DNA of 64,000 nucleotides from BAIKAL-G1 sp943369525 (GCA_943369525.1 CALRNL020000004.1:124001-188000), one strand, 5' to 3'; shown: positions 8,174 through 17,048, numbered from the stretch's first letter. Notes: a model not told the origin generated them from the letters alone. Made by a program: numbers and translations.

Positions 8174-9250
8174 ATGTCCACTGCAATCCGCAGCGGCCGC
8201 CGCAGTAGCTGGGAAAGCTTCTGCCAGTGGGTGACCTCCACCGACAACCGCATTTATGTGGGCTGGTTCGGTGTGTTGATGATCCCCTGTCTTCTTACGG
8301 CGACCCTCTGCTTCATCATTGCCTTCATTGCCGCTCCCCCCGTCGACATCGATGGGATTCGCGAGCCCGTTGCCGGTTCGTTCCTGTATGGGAACAACAT
8401 CATCTCCGGCGCTGTGATCCCTTCCAGCAACGCCATCGGCCTGCATCTCTACCCGGTGTGGGAAGCGGCCGGCCTGGATGAGTGGCTCTACAACGGCGGC
8501 CCCTACCAGCTGGTGGTGTTCCACTTCCTGATCGGCATCTCGGCCTACATGGGTCGCCAGTGGGAGCTCTCCTACCGGCTAGGCATGCGTCCCTGGATCT
8601 GCGTCGCCTACAGCGCCCCCCTCTCGGCGGCCTTTGCCGTGTTCCTGATCTATCCCTTCGGTCAGGGCTCCTTCTCGGACGGCATGCCCCTAGGGATCTC
8701 GGGCACCTTCAATTTCATGTTGGTGTTCCAGGCCGAGCACAACATCCTGATGCACCCCTTTCACATGCTCGGGGTGGCCGGTGTGTTCGGTGGCAGCCTG
8801 TTTTCCGCCATGCACGGCTCCCTGGTGACCTCCTCGCTGGTGCGGGAAACCACTGAAACCGAGTCCCAAAACTACGGCTATAAGTTTGGCCAGGAGGAAG
8901 AGACCTACAACATCGTGGCTGCCCACGGGTACTTCGGACGCCTGATCTTCCAATACGCCTCCTTCAACAACAGCCGCAGCCTCCACTTCTTCCTGGCCGG
9001 TTGGCCGGTGGTGGGCATCTGGTTTACCAGCCTGGGTGTTAGCACCATGGCCTTCAACCTGAACGGCTTCAACTTCAACCAGTCGATCCTTGATTCCCAG
9101 GGCCGGGTTGTGAACACCTGGGCCGACATCCTCAACCGCGCCGGCCTCGGCATGGAAGTGATGCACGAGCGCAATGCCCACAACTTCCCCCTCGACCTGG
9201 CTGCCGTTCAGACCACCCCCGTGGCCCTGACGGCTCCCGTCATCGGTTGA
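8174..9250 (+). CDS. psbA: Photosystem II reaction-centre protein D1
   Basis: 358-residue D1 precursor of the thylakoid membrane, which carries with D2 the photosystem II electron-transfer chain and the Mn4CaO5 ligands. Numbering runs one lower than standard. TyrZ is Y160, its partner His is H189, the manganese ligand Asp170 is D169 (in FSDGMPLGIS) and Glu189 is E188. The tail HERNAHNFPLDLA ends at the usual processing site, followed by a 15-residue extension. The position equivalent to residue 130 is Gln (GRQWELS), the D1:1-type residue, rather than the Glu of high-light D1:2 forms. Monocistronic, with its own terminator at 9328-9353. Confidence 0.99.
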   Translation: MSTAIRSGRRSSWESFCQWVTSTDNRIYVGWFGVLMIPCLLTATLCFIIAFIAAPPVDIDGIREPVAGSFLYGNNIISGAVIPSSNAIGLHLYPVWEAAGLDEWLYNGGPYQLVVFHFLIGISAYMGRQWELSYRLGMRPWICVAYSAPLSAAFAVFLIYPFGQGSFSDGMPLGISGTFNFMLVFQAEHNILMHPFHMLGVAGVFGGSLFSAMHGSLVTSSLVRETTETESQNYGYKFGQEEETYNIVAAHGYFGRLIFQYASFNNSRSLHFFLAGWPVVGIWFTSLGVSTMAFNLNGFNFNQSILDSQGRVVNTWADILNRAGLGMEVMHERNAHNFPLDLAAVQTTPVALTAPVIG

Positions 9251-9327
9251 CGGCTGGGGCCCCCGGGTCGCCCCCGACCCCTTTGCCTGGGGATACCTTG
9301 CCCCCTTGGCTTGCCCCCTTTCCTTAC

Positions 9328-9353
9328 CCCCTTGCTACGCAAGGGGTTTTTTT
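9328..9353 (+). terminator. Rho-independent terminator of psbA
   Basis: A perfect 8-base-pair stem (CCCCTTGC, loop TAC, GCAAGGGG) is followed directly by seven T residues. It begins 77 bases after the psbA stop codon. This is the clearest intrinsic terminator in the window. Confidence 0.93.
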
Positions 9354-9436
9354 GTGGCTGATCGTGCCCGGGCCTGGGATCGGCCCCCGGGTGCCGGATT
9401 CGCTTGCGAGGATGGGGTTCCTGTGGGCCTGTCCCG

Positions 9437-10615
9437 GTGGATCAGCACTGGCCTTGGTGGCCCCTGTTGCCGCTCTATCCCTATGGCCGGCGCCGCACCT
9501 TGGTGCGGGAATTGGTTCCCGGTCAGGTTTGGAGTTTTGAGCAGCTCCAGGGGATCTTCTATGTGGCCGTGCCGATCCGCATGACCGTGCTGCGGCTGCG
9601 CGAAGGTCTGCTGCTCTATGGGCCCGTCGCCCCAACCCGGGAGTTGCTGGTCCAGCTACGCCAGCTGGAGGCCACCTATGGGCCCGTGTGCACGATTGTG
9701 CTGGCCACCAGTTCCGGTCTTGAACACAAGCTTCCCCTGCCGGCCCTGGCCCGGGCCTTCCCCCGGGCCCAGGTGTGGGTGAGCCCCGGCCAGTGGAGTT
9801 TCCCCGTGCAGCTGCCCCTGCGGTGGCTTGGTTTCCCGCCCGGACGCACCCACACCCTCATCGAGGACGGCCTGCCCCACGGGGACCAACTGGTGTGGGA
9901 CTCGCTGGGGCCGGTGGATCTGGGCCTGGGCCGCTTCCAGGACGTCTGTTGCCTTCATCGGGCCAGCGGCAGCTTGCTGGTTACCGATGCCCTGGTGGCG
10001 ATCGGCGCCGAGCCCCCCGAGCTGTTCGATGCCGATCCCACCCCCCTGCTCTTCCATGCCCGTGAGCGGGGCGATGAGCCCCTGATCGACAGTGCCGAGC
10101 AGCGGCGCAAGGGCTGGCAGCGCCTGGTGCTGTTTGCCTCCTATTTCCAGCCGGCTCCCCTGGAGGTGCTGCCCCTGGCTGAGGTTTGGTCCCAGGCGTT
10201 TCGGCCCGGCTTAAGGACCCCAAGGAGCTACTTCGGTCTCTATCCCTTCCGCTGGCAGGACGGCTGGCAGGGGGCCTTCGCGGCCCTGCTGAGGGATGGC
10301 CGGCCCCGGCTGCAACTGGCGCCGGTGCTGGAGCGCCTGGTGTTCCCTCGCCATCGGGACCTGCTGCTCGCGTGGCTGGGGCGCCTATCGCAGCTGCAGG
10401 GCATCAGCCAGATGATCGGTGCCCATTACCTCGCGCCCATGCCCTGCACAGGCGCTGATTTCGCCAGCCTTGCGACCGAACTGGAAACCCGGCCCTGGGC
10501 CCCCAGCGGCGGCGATTGGGCCACCCTGGCCGCCATCGATGGCCGGCTGCTGGCGTGGGGCCTGGTGCCCGGGAACCGATCGGTGGGGGGCTCAAAACCC
10601 TTTGGGTCTGAATGA
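9437..10615 (+). CDS. DUF4336 domain-containing protein
   Basis: About 392 residues. The N terminus (HWPWWPLLPLYPYGRRRTLV, then VPGQVWSFEQLQGIFYVAVP and IRMTVLRL) is the characteristic opening of cyanobacterial DUF4336 proteins, which are thought to be related to metallo-beta-lactamase folds. Downstream pieces LIEDGLPHGDQLVWDSLGPV and ASGSLLVTDALVAIG fit the same family. Biochemical function is unknown. The start is ambiguous: I chose the GTG at 9437, immediately before DQHWPWW; an in-frame TTG at 9404 adds 11 residues. It follows the psbA terminator, so it needs its own promoter. Convergent with the DUF760 gene. Confidence 0.85.
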   Translation: MDQHWPWWPLLPLYPYGRRRTLVRELVPGQVWSFEQLQGIFYVAVPIRMTVLRLREGLLLYGPVAPTRELLVQLRQLEATYGPVCTIVLATSSGLEHKLPLPALARAFPRAQVWVSPGQWSFPVQLPLRWLGFPPGRTHTLIEDGLPHGDQLVWDSLGPVDLGLGRFQDVCCLHRASGSLLVTDALVAIGAEPPELFDADPTPLLFHARERGDEPLIDSAEQRRKGWQRLVLFASYFQPAPLEVLPLAEVWSQAFRPGLRTPRSYFGLYPFRWQDGWQGAFAALLRDGRPRLQLAPVLERLVFPRHRDLLLAWLGRLSQLQGISQMIGAHYLAPMPCTGADFASLATELETRPWAPSGGDWATLAAIDGRLLAWGLVPGNRSVGGSKPFGSE

Positions 10616-10638
10616 CCCCGGCAAGGCTTCCCGATCCA

Positions 10639-10680
10639 AATGGGTTGGCTGAGGGGTCTTAGGGCCCAAACCAACCCGTT
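10639..10680. terminator. Hairpin between the convergent DUF4336 and DUF760 genes
   Basis: AATGGGTTGG at 10639-10648 pairs with CCAACCCGTT at 10671-10680 over ten positions, including one G-T wobble, with a 22-base loop. It lies in the 69-base gap between two convergent genes, where a bidirectional terminator is expected. There is no long T run, so the call is tentative. Confidence 0.5.
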
Positions 10681-10684
10681 GCTT

Positions 10685-11032
10685 TCAGAGTTCCAGTTCG
10701 CCCGGATCGGCGTCCAGGTTGTCCTCGCTGAAGAGGCTCGCTTCCAGCTCCATGCGCTGCTCCATCTGGCGCAGGAAATAGCCAGTCATCATCGCTGAAG
10801 CGAGCAGGCCGGCGAGATTGTCGCGGCTGGCCTGGATTTTGACTTCAAATTGTTCACCAGGCAGCATGCCCAGCAGGCCATGGACGTTATGGCGAATGAT
10901 GTCCTGAATCTCGGAACTGGCGGAGCGGGCCACCCGTTGAAGTACATCCGGGGATTGCTCCTGGAGGTACTGGATCAGCGAGTTGCTGTTGGCTGATTCG
11001 CTGTCCGTCGTCAGGAACTCCGGGTTGAACAT
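10685..11032 (-). CDS. DUF760 family protein
   Basis: 115-residue soluble helical protein. The sequence pieces SLIQYLQEQSPDVLQRVARS, EIQDIIRHNVHGLLGMLPGE and FEVKIQASRDNLAGLLASAM match DUF760, a family found in cyanobacteria and plastids with no settled function. I chose the ATG at 11032 (MFNPEFLTTDSES), because family members start there; the ATG at 11062 would add MVSVIRSRPE. It lies 43 bases downstream of lepB on the same strand, so cotranscription with lepB is likely. Confidence 0.88.
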   Translation of the reverse strand: MFNPEFLTTDSESANSNSLIQYLQEQSPDVLQRVARSASSEIQDIIRHNVHGLLGMLPGEQFEVKIQASRDNLAGLLASAMMTGYFLRQMEQRMELEASLFSEDNLDADPGELEL

Positions 11033-11075
11033 CTCCGGTCTGCTCCGTATCACGCTGACCACCCTACCCCAGCTG

Positions 11076-11699
11076 TCAGGCCCGGGCTTCGGAGGCCTTG
11101 GGGGAAAACCGAAGCAGGCCGATGCGGTTTAGGGGCCAGTAGCGCACCAGGGCTGTGCCAATCACCTCCTTGCTCGGTAGGGGCCCCCAAAGGTGGGAAT
11201 CGAGGCTGGCGTTGCGGTTGTCGCCGAGCACCAGCAGGTTGCCTACCGGCACCGTGACCGGGCCAAAGTGGTAGAGCATCGGTTCGGCTAGCCAGGGTTC
11301 GGCCGCCGCCTCACCATTGCGATAGAGCTGGCCCCCCTTGACCTCAATCACATCGCCGGAGCGCCCCACCACCCGCTTGATCAGGGCCGCCTTGGCGTCA
11401 TAGCCCGCCGCCAGTAGGGCCTCGGGGGGATGGAACACCACGATGGTGCCTAGGGGCAAGGACTGGCCCAATTTGGGCCGAACTTTCTCGACCAACACCC
11501 GGTCCTGGAGCTCCAGGGTGGGTAGCATCGATCCCGAGGGGATCCAGCGGGGCTCGACCACGGCCCAGCGCAGCAGCAGGGCCAGGGCCAGCCAGACCAG
11601 GAAGGATGCCCACCAGGGCTTGGGCGCCGCCGGGATGGGGGGAACCGCTGGGGTTGCTGCTGCCGCCTGGTCGGCAGGGTCGGGAGGGGCTGCGGCCAT
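11076..11699 (-). CDS. lepB: Signal peptidase I
   Basis: 207-residue membrane-anchored serine protease that removes signal peptides from exported and thylakoid-lumen proteins. After a Pro/Ala-rich N terminus there is one membrane segment (FLVWLALALLLRWAVV). The catalytic Ser lies in IPSGSMLPTLELQDRVLVEK, the catalytic Lys in ALIKRVVGRSGDVIEV, and the conserved box E is LGDNRNASLDSHLWGPL. Length and order fit the short bacterial type I enzymes. It is divergent from menD and lies upstream of the DUF760 gene. Confidence 0.96.
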   Translation of the reverse strand: MAAAPPDPADQAAAATPAVPPIPAAPKPWWASFLVWLALALLLRWAVVEPRWIPSGSMLPTLELQDRVLVEKVRPKLGQSLPLGTIVVFHPPEALLAAGYDAKAALIKRVVGRSGDVIEVKGGQLYRNGEAAAEPWLAEPMLYHFGPVTVPVGNLLVLGDNRNASLDSHLWGPLPSKEVIGTALVRYWPLNRIGLLRFSPKASEARA

Positions 11700-11785
11700 C
11701 GGCGATTGGGAAGGAGGGGGCAGAAGGGGCGCGGCCCTTCCAGCGCTTCAGCATGATCGGCTGATCTTGACCACCCTGCGCTGCG

Positions 11786-13660
11786 GTGCTGGCTGCCCCA
11801 ATTCCCCCAACGGCTGAGGCCAATCTCCGCGCCGCCTTGGGCCTGCTACTGGCCTTGAGGCGCCAGGGGCTGGAGCGGCTGGTGCTCTGTCCAGGCAGCC
11901 GCTCGGCCCCCCTGGCGGTGGCGGCGGGTCTGCTGGAGCCATGGGGCCTGCAGCTGTTCACCGCCGTGGATGAACGCTCGGCGGCTTTCTTCGCCCTGGG
12001 CCTGGGCCGGGCTGCCGGCTTGCCGGCGGCGGTGGTCACCACCTCGGGCAGCGCCGTGGCCAACCTGCTGCCGGCCGTGGTTGAGGCAGATCGGGGTGCG
12101 ATCCCCCTGCTGTTGCTGAGCGCCGATCGGCCGGCCCGGTTGAAGGGGCGCGGCGCCAACCAGACCGTGAACCAGGAGGAGTTCCTGGTCCCCTGTTGCC
12201 GCCTGCTGCTGGAGGCCAGCCCCATCGGTTTGGCCCAGGAGGAGGGCGCCAATTTGGTCTCCCTGGCCCGGAGGGCCTGGCAGGGCTGCCTCGGCAGTCC
12301 CCTAGGGCCGGTGCACCTCAACCTGCCGATCGAGGAGCCGCTCCACATCGGCGCTGGAGCCCTCTCCCGCCTGGCGGCTGAATTGGCCGGTGAGCTGGCC
12401 TTTGCGCTGGCCCAGGCCCCAACACTGCCCAAGGCTTGGACCGACGTCCGGGGCCAGGGCACTGCTGGGCTGGCTGCAGCGCCGATTCCCCAGCTGGATC
12501 CCGATCGCCCCGGGGTGGTGGTGGCCGGCCCCTGGCGCGGCACGGCAGGGCAGCTGGAGTCCTTCGCCGCGGGTCTGATCCGCTGGCAGCGCCGCAGCGG
12601 CTGGCCGGTGCTGGCCGATGGGCTTTCGGGCCTGCGGGGCTGGCCGGGGCTGGCCACCATCTCGGCCTACGACCTGCTGCTGGATGCCCCCACGGCCGAC
12701 CTGGGCCCGGGCCAGCTGCTGCGGCTAGGCCCCATGCCCGCGAGCCGGCGCCTGCAGGAGTGGATGGCGGCGGCTAGCGGGCCCCAACTGCTGATCAGCG
12801 AAGCCGATCCACGCAACCTGGACGCGGCGGTCGGTGAGCCCCTGCGCTATGGCGCCGGTTTGGTGGCCTGGCTGGATCGTCTGCCCCAGGCGCTTTGGCA
12901 AGGGTCGCCCACGGCTGGGGTCCTGGCTCAAGGGGGCCACTGGCTGGCCGCCGAAGCGGACGCCCAGGCCTGGTTGGACCACCAGCTGCCAGGCAGGGGC
13001 CTGGCGAACGAACCGGCCCTCAGCCGGGCTTTGGGATCCCTGCTGCCCCCTGGGGTGGCCCTGATGCTTGCCAGCAGTAGCCCCGTGCGCGACTGGGAGA
13101 GTTTTGCCGATCCCCGCGGGCCCCAGCGGCGCGTCTATGGCTTTCGCGGTGCCTCCGGCATCGATGGCACCCTGTCCATGGCCTGCGGCCTGGCCGAACT
13201 GGAGGGGCGGCTGCTGTTGCTTACCGGCGATCTGGCCCTGCTGCACGACAGCCACGGCTGGCTCTGGCAGCAGCAGCTCGGCGGCCAGTTAACCGTGCTG
13301 TTGGTGGAGAACGGCGGCGGCGGCATTTTTGAACAGTTGCCGATTCGCCCAGGCTTTGGTGGGGTCGGCGCCGGCGCCGGCGCGCCAGCTCGCCAGGGCG
13401 GGCCCGCAAGCGAGGGCCAAGAGCCGGGCCCCCTGGATTTCGAGCGCTTGTTTGCCATGCCCCAACCGATTCGCCATGGCCCCTTGGCGGCAGCCTTTGG
13501 CGTGCCCTGGCGCTGCCTGGCGGGCCTGGAGGAGCTGGCCGACGGGCTGGCCTGGGCGGCAAACGAGAGCCTGGCCCTTCTGGAGCTGCGCACGGACCGC
13601 CAGGCCGACGCGGTCCTGCGCCAGACCCTGCGCCAGGGCTGGCGATCTGGAGGGTCCTGA
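11786..13660 (+). CDS. menD: 2-succinyl-5-enolpyruvyl-6-hydroxy-3-cyclohexene-1-carboxylate synthase
   Basis: 624-residue thiamine-diphosphate enzyme of the phylloquinone pathway, adding the succinyl unit from 2-oxoglutarate to isochorismate. Signatures are ERLVLCPGSRSAPLAVAAGL, the glutamate-containing AVDERSAAFFALGLGRAAGL, VVTTSGSAVANLLPAVVEA, and RVYGFRGASGIDGTLSMACG with LTGDLALLHDSHGWLW, the diphosphate-binding region. The protein is somewhat longer than usual, owing to a Gly/Ala-rich loop near residue 535 (GGVGAGAGAPARQGG). The start is the GTG at 11786. menB follows 171 bases later on the same strand, so two steps of the pathway are adjacent. Confidence 0.96.
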   Translation: MLAAPIPPTAEANLRAALGLLLALRRQGLERLVLCPGSRSAPLAVAAGLLEPWGLQLFTAVDERSAAFFALGLGRAAGLPAAVVTTSGSAVANLLPAVVEADRGAIPLLLLSADRPARLKGRGANQTVNQEEFLVPCCRLLLEASPIGLAQEEGANLVSLARRAWQGCLGSPLGPVHLNLPIEEPLHIGAGALSRLAAELAGELAFALAQAPTLPKAWTDVRGQGTAGLAAAPIPQLDPDRPGVVVAGPWRGTAGQLESFAAGLIRWQRRSGWPVLADGLSGLRGWPGLATISAYDLLLDAPTADLGPGQLLRLGPMPASRRLQEWMAAASGPQLLISEADPRNLDAAVGEPLRYGAGLVAWLDRLPQALWQGSPTAGVLAQGGHWLAAEADAQAWLDHQLPGRGLANEPALSRALGSLLPPGVALMLASSSPVRDWESFADPRGPQRRVYGFRGASGIDGTLSMACGLAELEGRLLLLTGDLALLHDSHGWLWQQQLGGQLTVLLVENGGGGIFEQLPIRPGFGGVGAGAGAPARQGGPASEGQEPGPLDFERLFAMPQPIRHGPLAAAFGVPWRCLAGLEELADGLAWAANESLALLELRTDRQADAVLRQTLRQGWRSGGS

Positions 13661-13831
13661 TCTGCTCCTTGCCCCAACAAACCTTTTGCCGGAGCAGGGC
13701 TGCCTGGCCCGGGGTGGATTGGCTTGCAGCGTCCTAACCAGCCCCGATTGCGACTTCGGTCGGGAACGGGGCACGGCCAAGGGCCCTTGGGAGCTCCGGC
13801 GCAGAATGGCCGGGCCGCCAATGCTGGGCTG

Positions 13832-14674
13832 ATGGCTTCTGTGGTGCCGTGGATCCCGCAGGGGACCTATTCAGACATCCTGTTTGATCTCAGTGGGGAC
13901 GGCATCGCCCGCATTGCGATCAATCGGCCCGAGAAGCGCAATGCTTTTCGGCCCCGCACCGTTAGCGAGCTTTATGACGCCTTCTCGCGGGTGCGCGATA
14001 ACCCGGCGATCGGGGTGGTGCTGTTCACCGGCGCCGGCCCGGCGGCCGATGGGGCCTACGCCTTCTGCGCCGGTGGGGACCAGAGCGTGCGCGGCGATGG
14101 CGGTTATGTGGATGACGAGGGCGTGCCCAGGCTCAACGTGCTCGACCTGCAGCGCCTGATCCGCAGCTTGCCCAAGGTGGTGATTGCCCTAGTGGCGGGC
14201 TACGCCATCGGCGGCGGCCAGGTGTTGCACCTGCTCTGCGACCTCAGCTTGGCGGCCGACAATGCCGTGTTTGGCCAGACGGGCCCCCGGGTGGGCAGCT
14301 TCGATGGCGGCTTTGGCGCCAGCTACCTGGCCCGGGTGGTGGGCCAGCGCAAGGCCCGCGAAATCTGGTTCCTCTGCCGCCAGTACGGCGCCGACGAGGC
14401 CCTGGCCATGGGCCTGGTCAACCGGGTGGTTCCCTTGGCCGACCTGGAGGCGGAGGGGGTGCGATGGGCCCGGGAGGTGCTGGGCCACAGCCCCACGGCG
14501 ATCCGCTGCCTCAAAGCTGCTTTTAATGCCGAGACTGATGGCATGGCCGGTCTGCAGGAGCTGGCCGGCCAGGCGACCCACCTTTTTTATCGAACCGAGG
14601 AAGGTCAGGAGGGACGCAATGCCTTTCTGGAAAAACGGCCGCCGGATTTCTCGGCCTCGCCCTGGCTGCCCTGA
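13832..14674 (+). CDS. menB: 1,4-dihydroxy-2-naphthoyl-CoA synthase
   Basis: 280-residue crotonase-fold enzyme that closes the second ring in phylloquinone synthesis. The order of motifs is INRPEKRNAFRPRTVSELYD, VVLFTGAGPAADGAYAFCAG ending in GGDQSVRG, the oxyanion-hole region GYAIGGGQVLHLLCDLSLAA, and QTGPRVGSFDGGFGASYLAR. The end EKRPPDFSASPWLP is typical of MenB. The start is the ATG at 13832 (MASVVPWIPQGTYSD); longer in-frame extensions lack conservation. It follows menD. A possible L,D-transpeptidase gene begins 49 bases after its stop. Confidence 0.97.
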   Translation: MASVVPWIPQGTYSDILFDLSGDGIARIAINRPEKRNAFRPRTVSELYDAFSRVRDNPAIGVVLFTGAGPAADGAYAFCAGGDQSVRGDGGYVDDEGVPRLNVLDLQRLIRSLPKVVIALVAGYAIGGGQVLHLLCDLSLAADNAVFGQTGPRVGSFDGGFGASYLARVVGQRKAREIWFLCRQYGADEALAMGLVNRVVPLADLEAEGVRWAREVLGHSPTAIRCLKAAFNAETDGMAGLQELAGQATHLFYRTEEGQEGRNAFLEKRPPDFSASPWLP

Positions 14675-14723
14675 GACCGGCGGCCCGGCTTCCCTTGGCC
14701 TCGGCGGGGGCTGGCTTGCTGTC

Positions 14724-15395
14724 TTGGGCTGGCAGCGCCAGCCCAGGCCTGCCCGATGGCCCCGGGCCTTTGCCGGCTGGTTGATCCCGGTCCTGCTGGG
14801 CGTAGGCCTGGCCGATGGCATGGCGGGGGTCCACGCCCAACCAGCTTCAGGGGCCACTTGGGCGCTTGAGACCGATCCGATTCTTTCGGGCAACCAGCCG
14901 AAGCCGTTCCACCCGGCCTCCGCCCTAGGGGAGCTGCCGCCGGCCCTGCTACTGCGGCCGGGGCGCCAGTTGGTGCTGCAACGGGGCAGGCGGCGGCTGT
15001 TCCTAGTTCAGGACGGGCTGCTGCTGGAGCTTTTCCCAGTGGCCGTCGGCCGGCCCGGCTGGGAGACCCCCCTGGGTTCGTTTGCGGTGCTTGAGAAGAT
15101 CCCCAACCCGACCTGGCAGCACCCCCAGCGCCCCCTCAAAATTGGCGCTGGCCCCACCAACCCCCTGGGCAGCCGTTGGATCGGTTTTTGGCGGGATTGC
15201 AACCTGCGTAAGCCCTGGGAGGGGGAGCAGCCCCTGGCGGTGCCGAGCTGCGCCTCGATCGGCTTCCATGGCACCCCCCAACGGGGCAGCGTCGGCCGGG
15301 CCGTCTCCCATGGCTGCGTGCGCCTCTATGAGGAGGACGTGCGCCGCCTGTTTGAGCAGGTGGAGGTTGGAACCCCGGTGACTGTGGTGCCCTGA
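14724..15395 (+). CDS. L,D-transpeptidase, YkuD family, exported
   Basis: About 223 residues. An N-terminal signal sequence is visible: Arg-rich n-region (RQPRPARWPRAF), hydrophobic core WLIPVLLGVGLADGMAG, and a VHA-Q cleavage-like site. The YkuD catalytic motif is IGFHGTPQRGSVGRAVSHGC followed by VRLYEEDV, with the nucleophilic Cys in SHGC. The enzyme would form 3-3 cross-links or attach proteins to peptidoglycan in the periplasm. No ATG fits; the TTG at 14724 keeps the whole signal peptide, and a TTG at 14781 would cut into it. It lies between menB and glgA and precedes murF by two genes. Confidence 0.87.
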   Translation: MGWQRQPRPARWPRAFAGWLIPVLLGVGLADGMAGVHAQPASGATWALETDPILSGNQPKPFHPASALGELPPALLLRPGRQLVLQRGRRRLFLVQDGLLLELFPVAVGRPGWETPLGSFAVLEKIPNPTWQHPQRPLKIGAGPTNPLGSRWIGFWRDCNLRKPWEGEQPLAVPSCASIGFHGTPQRGSVGRAVSHGCVRLYEEDVRRLFEQVEVGTPVTVVP

Positions 15396-15404
15396 AGCGA
15401 GAAT

Positions 15405-15457
15405 GGGAAGGCCCCCTAAGGGGGCTCGGAAGGCCCCCCGTAGAGTTGGGGCCTTCC
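15405..15457 (+). promoter_or_regulatory. Alternative-hairpin leader between the L,D-transpeptidase gene and glgA
   Basis: The segment GGAAGGCCCCC occurs twice, at 15406-15416 and 15428-15438. A later GGGGCCTTCC (15448-15457) is a perfect ten-base complement to either copy. A separate hairpin GCCCCC-TAA-GGGGGC (15411-15425) competes with the use of the first copy. Two exclusive folds are therefore possible, the second ending 12 bases before the glgA ATG. It may be a terminator of the upstream gene, an attenuator-like element, or both. There is no T run. Confidence 0.55.
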
Positions 15458-15469
15458 GCCTCTCCAGCC

Positions 15470-17032
15470 ATGCGCGTGCTGTTCGCCGCAGCCGAATGCG
15501 CCCCGATGGTCAAGGTTGGCGGCATGGGGGACGTGGTCGGCTCCTTGCCGCCTGCCCTAGCTGGCCTGGGCCACGACGTGCGCCTGATCATGCCGGGCTA
15601 TGGCCGGCTCTGGAGCAAGCTTGAGATTCCAGCGGAACCGATCTGGCGGGCCCACACCATGGGCACGGATTTTGCTGTGTACGAAACGCGGCACCCCAGT
15701 AATGGCTTACCCCTGTATCTGATCGGCCATCCAGTTTTCGATCCTGAGCGCATCTACGGCGGCGAAGACGAGGATTGGCGCTTCACCTTCTTTGCCAGTG
15801 CCACGGCCGAATTTGCCTGGCATGTTTGGAAGCCAGAAGTGCTGCATTGCCACGACTGGCACACCGGCATGATTCCGGTCTGGATGCATCAAGATCCGGA
15901 AATCAGCACTGTGTTTACGATCCACAACCTCAAGTATGTGGGCCCCTGGCGCTGGAAGCTTGACCGCATGACCTGGATCCCCTGGTATATGCAAGGGGAC
16001 AACACCATGGCGGCCGCCCTGCTTTATGCCGATCGTATTAATGCCGTGTCGCCCACCTACGCCGCCGAAATTCGCACGGCTGAATATGGTGAAAAACTGG
16101 ATGGCTTGCTCAACTTTGTCAGTGGCAAATTGCGCGGCATCCTCAATGGCATCGACCAGGACGACTGGAATCCGGTGAGTGATCCCAGCCTGCCGGCCAA
16201 CTTCTCCGCCGATGACCTGGCCGGCAAGGCGATTTGTAAAAAGGTCCTGCAGGAGCGCATGGGCCTCACTGTCAACCCCGACACCTACCTGATGGGGCTG
16301 GTCAGCCGGCTGGTGGACCAAAAGGGGGTGGACCTGCTGCTGCAGGTGGCTGACCGGGTGCTGGCCTATTCCGACAGCCAGTTCGTGGTGTTGGGTACCG
16401 GCGACCGCAATATCGAATCCGGGCTATGGCAGATGGCGGCCCGCCATCCCGGCCGGTTTTCCGTGTTTCTCACCTATGACGACGCCCTCTCGCGGCTGAT
16501 CTATGCCGGCAGCGATGCCTTCCTGATGCCGAGTCGGTTTGAACCCTGCGGCATCAGCCAATTGCTGGCCATGCGCTATGGCTCGATTCCGGTGGTGCGC
16601 CGGGTCGGTGGCCTGGTGGATACGGTGCCGCCCCATGATCCGGCCCACCACAGCGGCACGGGCTTCTGCTTCGACCGTTACGACCCGCTCGATTTTTATA
16701 CCTCGATCGTGCGCTCCTGGGAGGCCTTCCGCCACCAGGACAGCTGGCGCGAATTGCAGAACCGGGCCATGGGCGCCGACCACAGCTGGAGCCGGTCCGC
16801 CCGGGATTACGACCAGATGTACCGGGAGGTGCGGGGCGTCAAGGAACCGACCCCCGATGCCTTTGCCGTGGAGCAGTTCTCCCGCGGCCAGGATGCGGAC
16901 CCCAGCCGCGCCGCTGGCTTGGGCCCGGACCAGGCGCCGATCCAAACCCAGGGCCAGACCAAGGCCGAGGTCGAGGCGACCCTCTCCCGGCTCAATCCCC
17001 TTTCGCTGTTGCGGCGTCGCGGCAACGGCTGA
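15470..17032 (+). CDS. glgA: Glycogen synthase, ADP-glucose dependent
   Basis: 520-residue GT5 glycosyltransferase that extends alpha-1,4-glucan from ADP-glucose in the cytosol. The start MRVLFAAAECAPMVKVGGMG contains the KVGG substrate loop. Further signatures are LHCHDWHTGMIPVWMH, FTIHNLKYVG, GILNGIDQDDWNP, LVSRLVDQKGVDLLLQVADR, and the donor-binding FEPCGISQLLAMRYGSIPVV. A 45-residue Gln/Pro-rich tail follows the catalytic domain. The ATG at 15470 is chosen because homologues begin MRVLF; an upstream in-frame start at 15446 falls inside the leader hairpin. The unknown gene at 17049 follows closely. Confidence 0.97.
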   Translation: MRVLFAAAECAPMVKVGGMGDVVGSLPPALAGLGHDVRLIMPGYGRLWSKLEIPAEPIWRAHTMGTDFAVYETRHPSNGLPLYLIGHPVFDPERIYGGEDEDWRFTFFASATAEFAWHVWKPEVLHCHDWHTGMIPVWMHQDPEISTVFTIHNLKYVGPWRWKLDRMTWIPWYMQGDNTMAAALLYADRINAVSPTYAAEIRTAEYGEKLDGLLNFVSGKLRGILNGIDQDDWNPVSDPSLPANFSADDLAGKAICKKVLQERMGLTVNPDTYLMGLVSRLVDQKGVDLLLQVADRVLAYSDSQFVVLGTGDRNIESGLWQMAARHPGRFSVFLTYDDALSRLIYAGSDAFLMPSRFEPCGISQLLAMRYGSIPVVRRVGGLVDTVPPHDPAHHSGTGFCFDRYDPLDFYTSIVRSWEAFRHQDSWRELQNRAMGADHSWSRSARDYDQMYREVRGVKEPTPDAFAVEQFSRGQDADPSRAAGLGPDQAPIQTQGQTKAEVEATLSRLNPLSLLRRRGNG

Positions 17033-17048
17033 GCCCTAGTAGGCCGCC

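Noticed and set aside
11398..12660. 420-codon minus-strand frame
   Set aside because: It is antisense to the menD and lepB region and is made of Ser/Arg/Pro-rich shadow sequence with no motifs.
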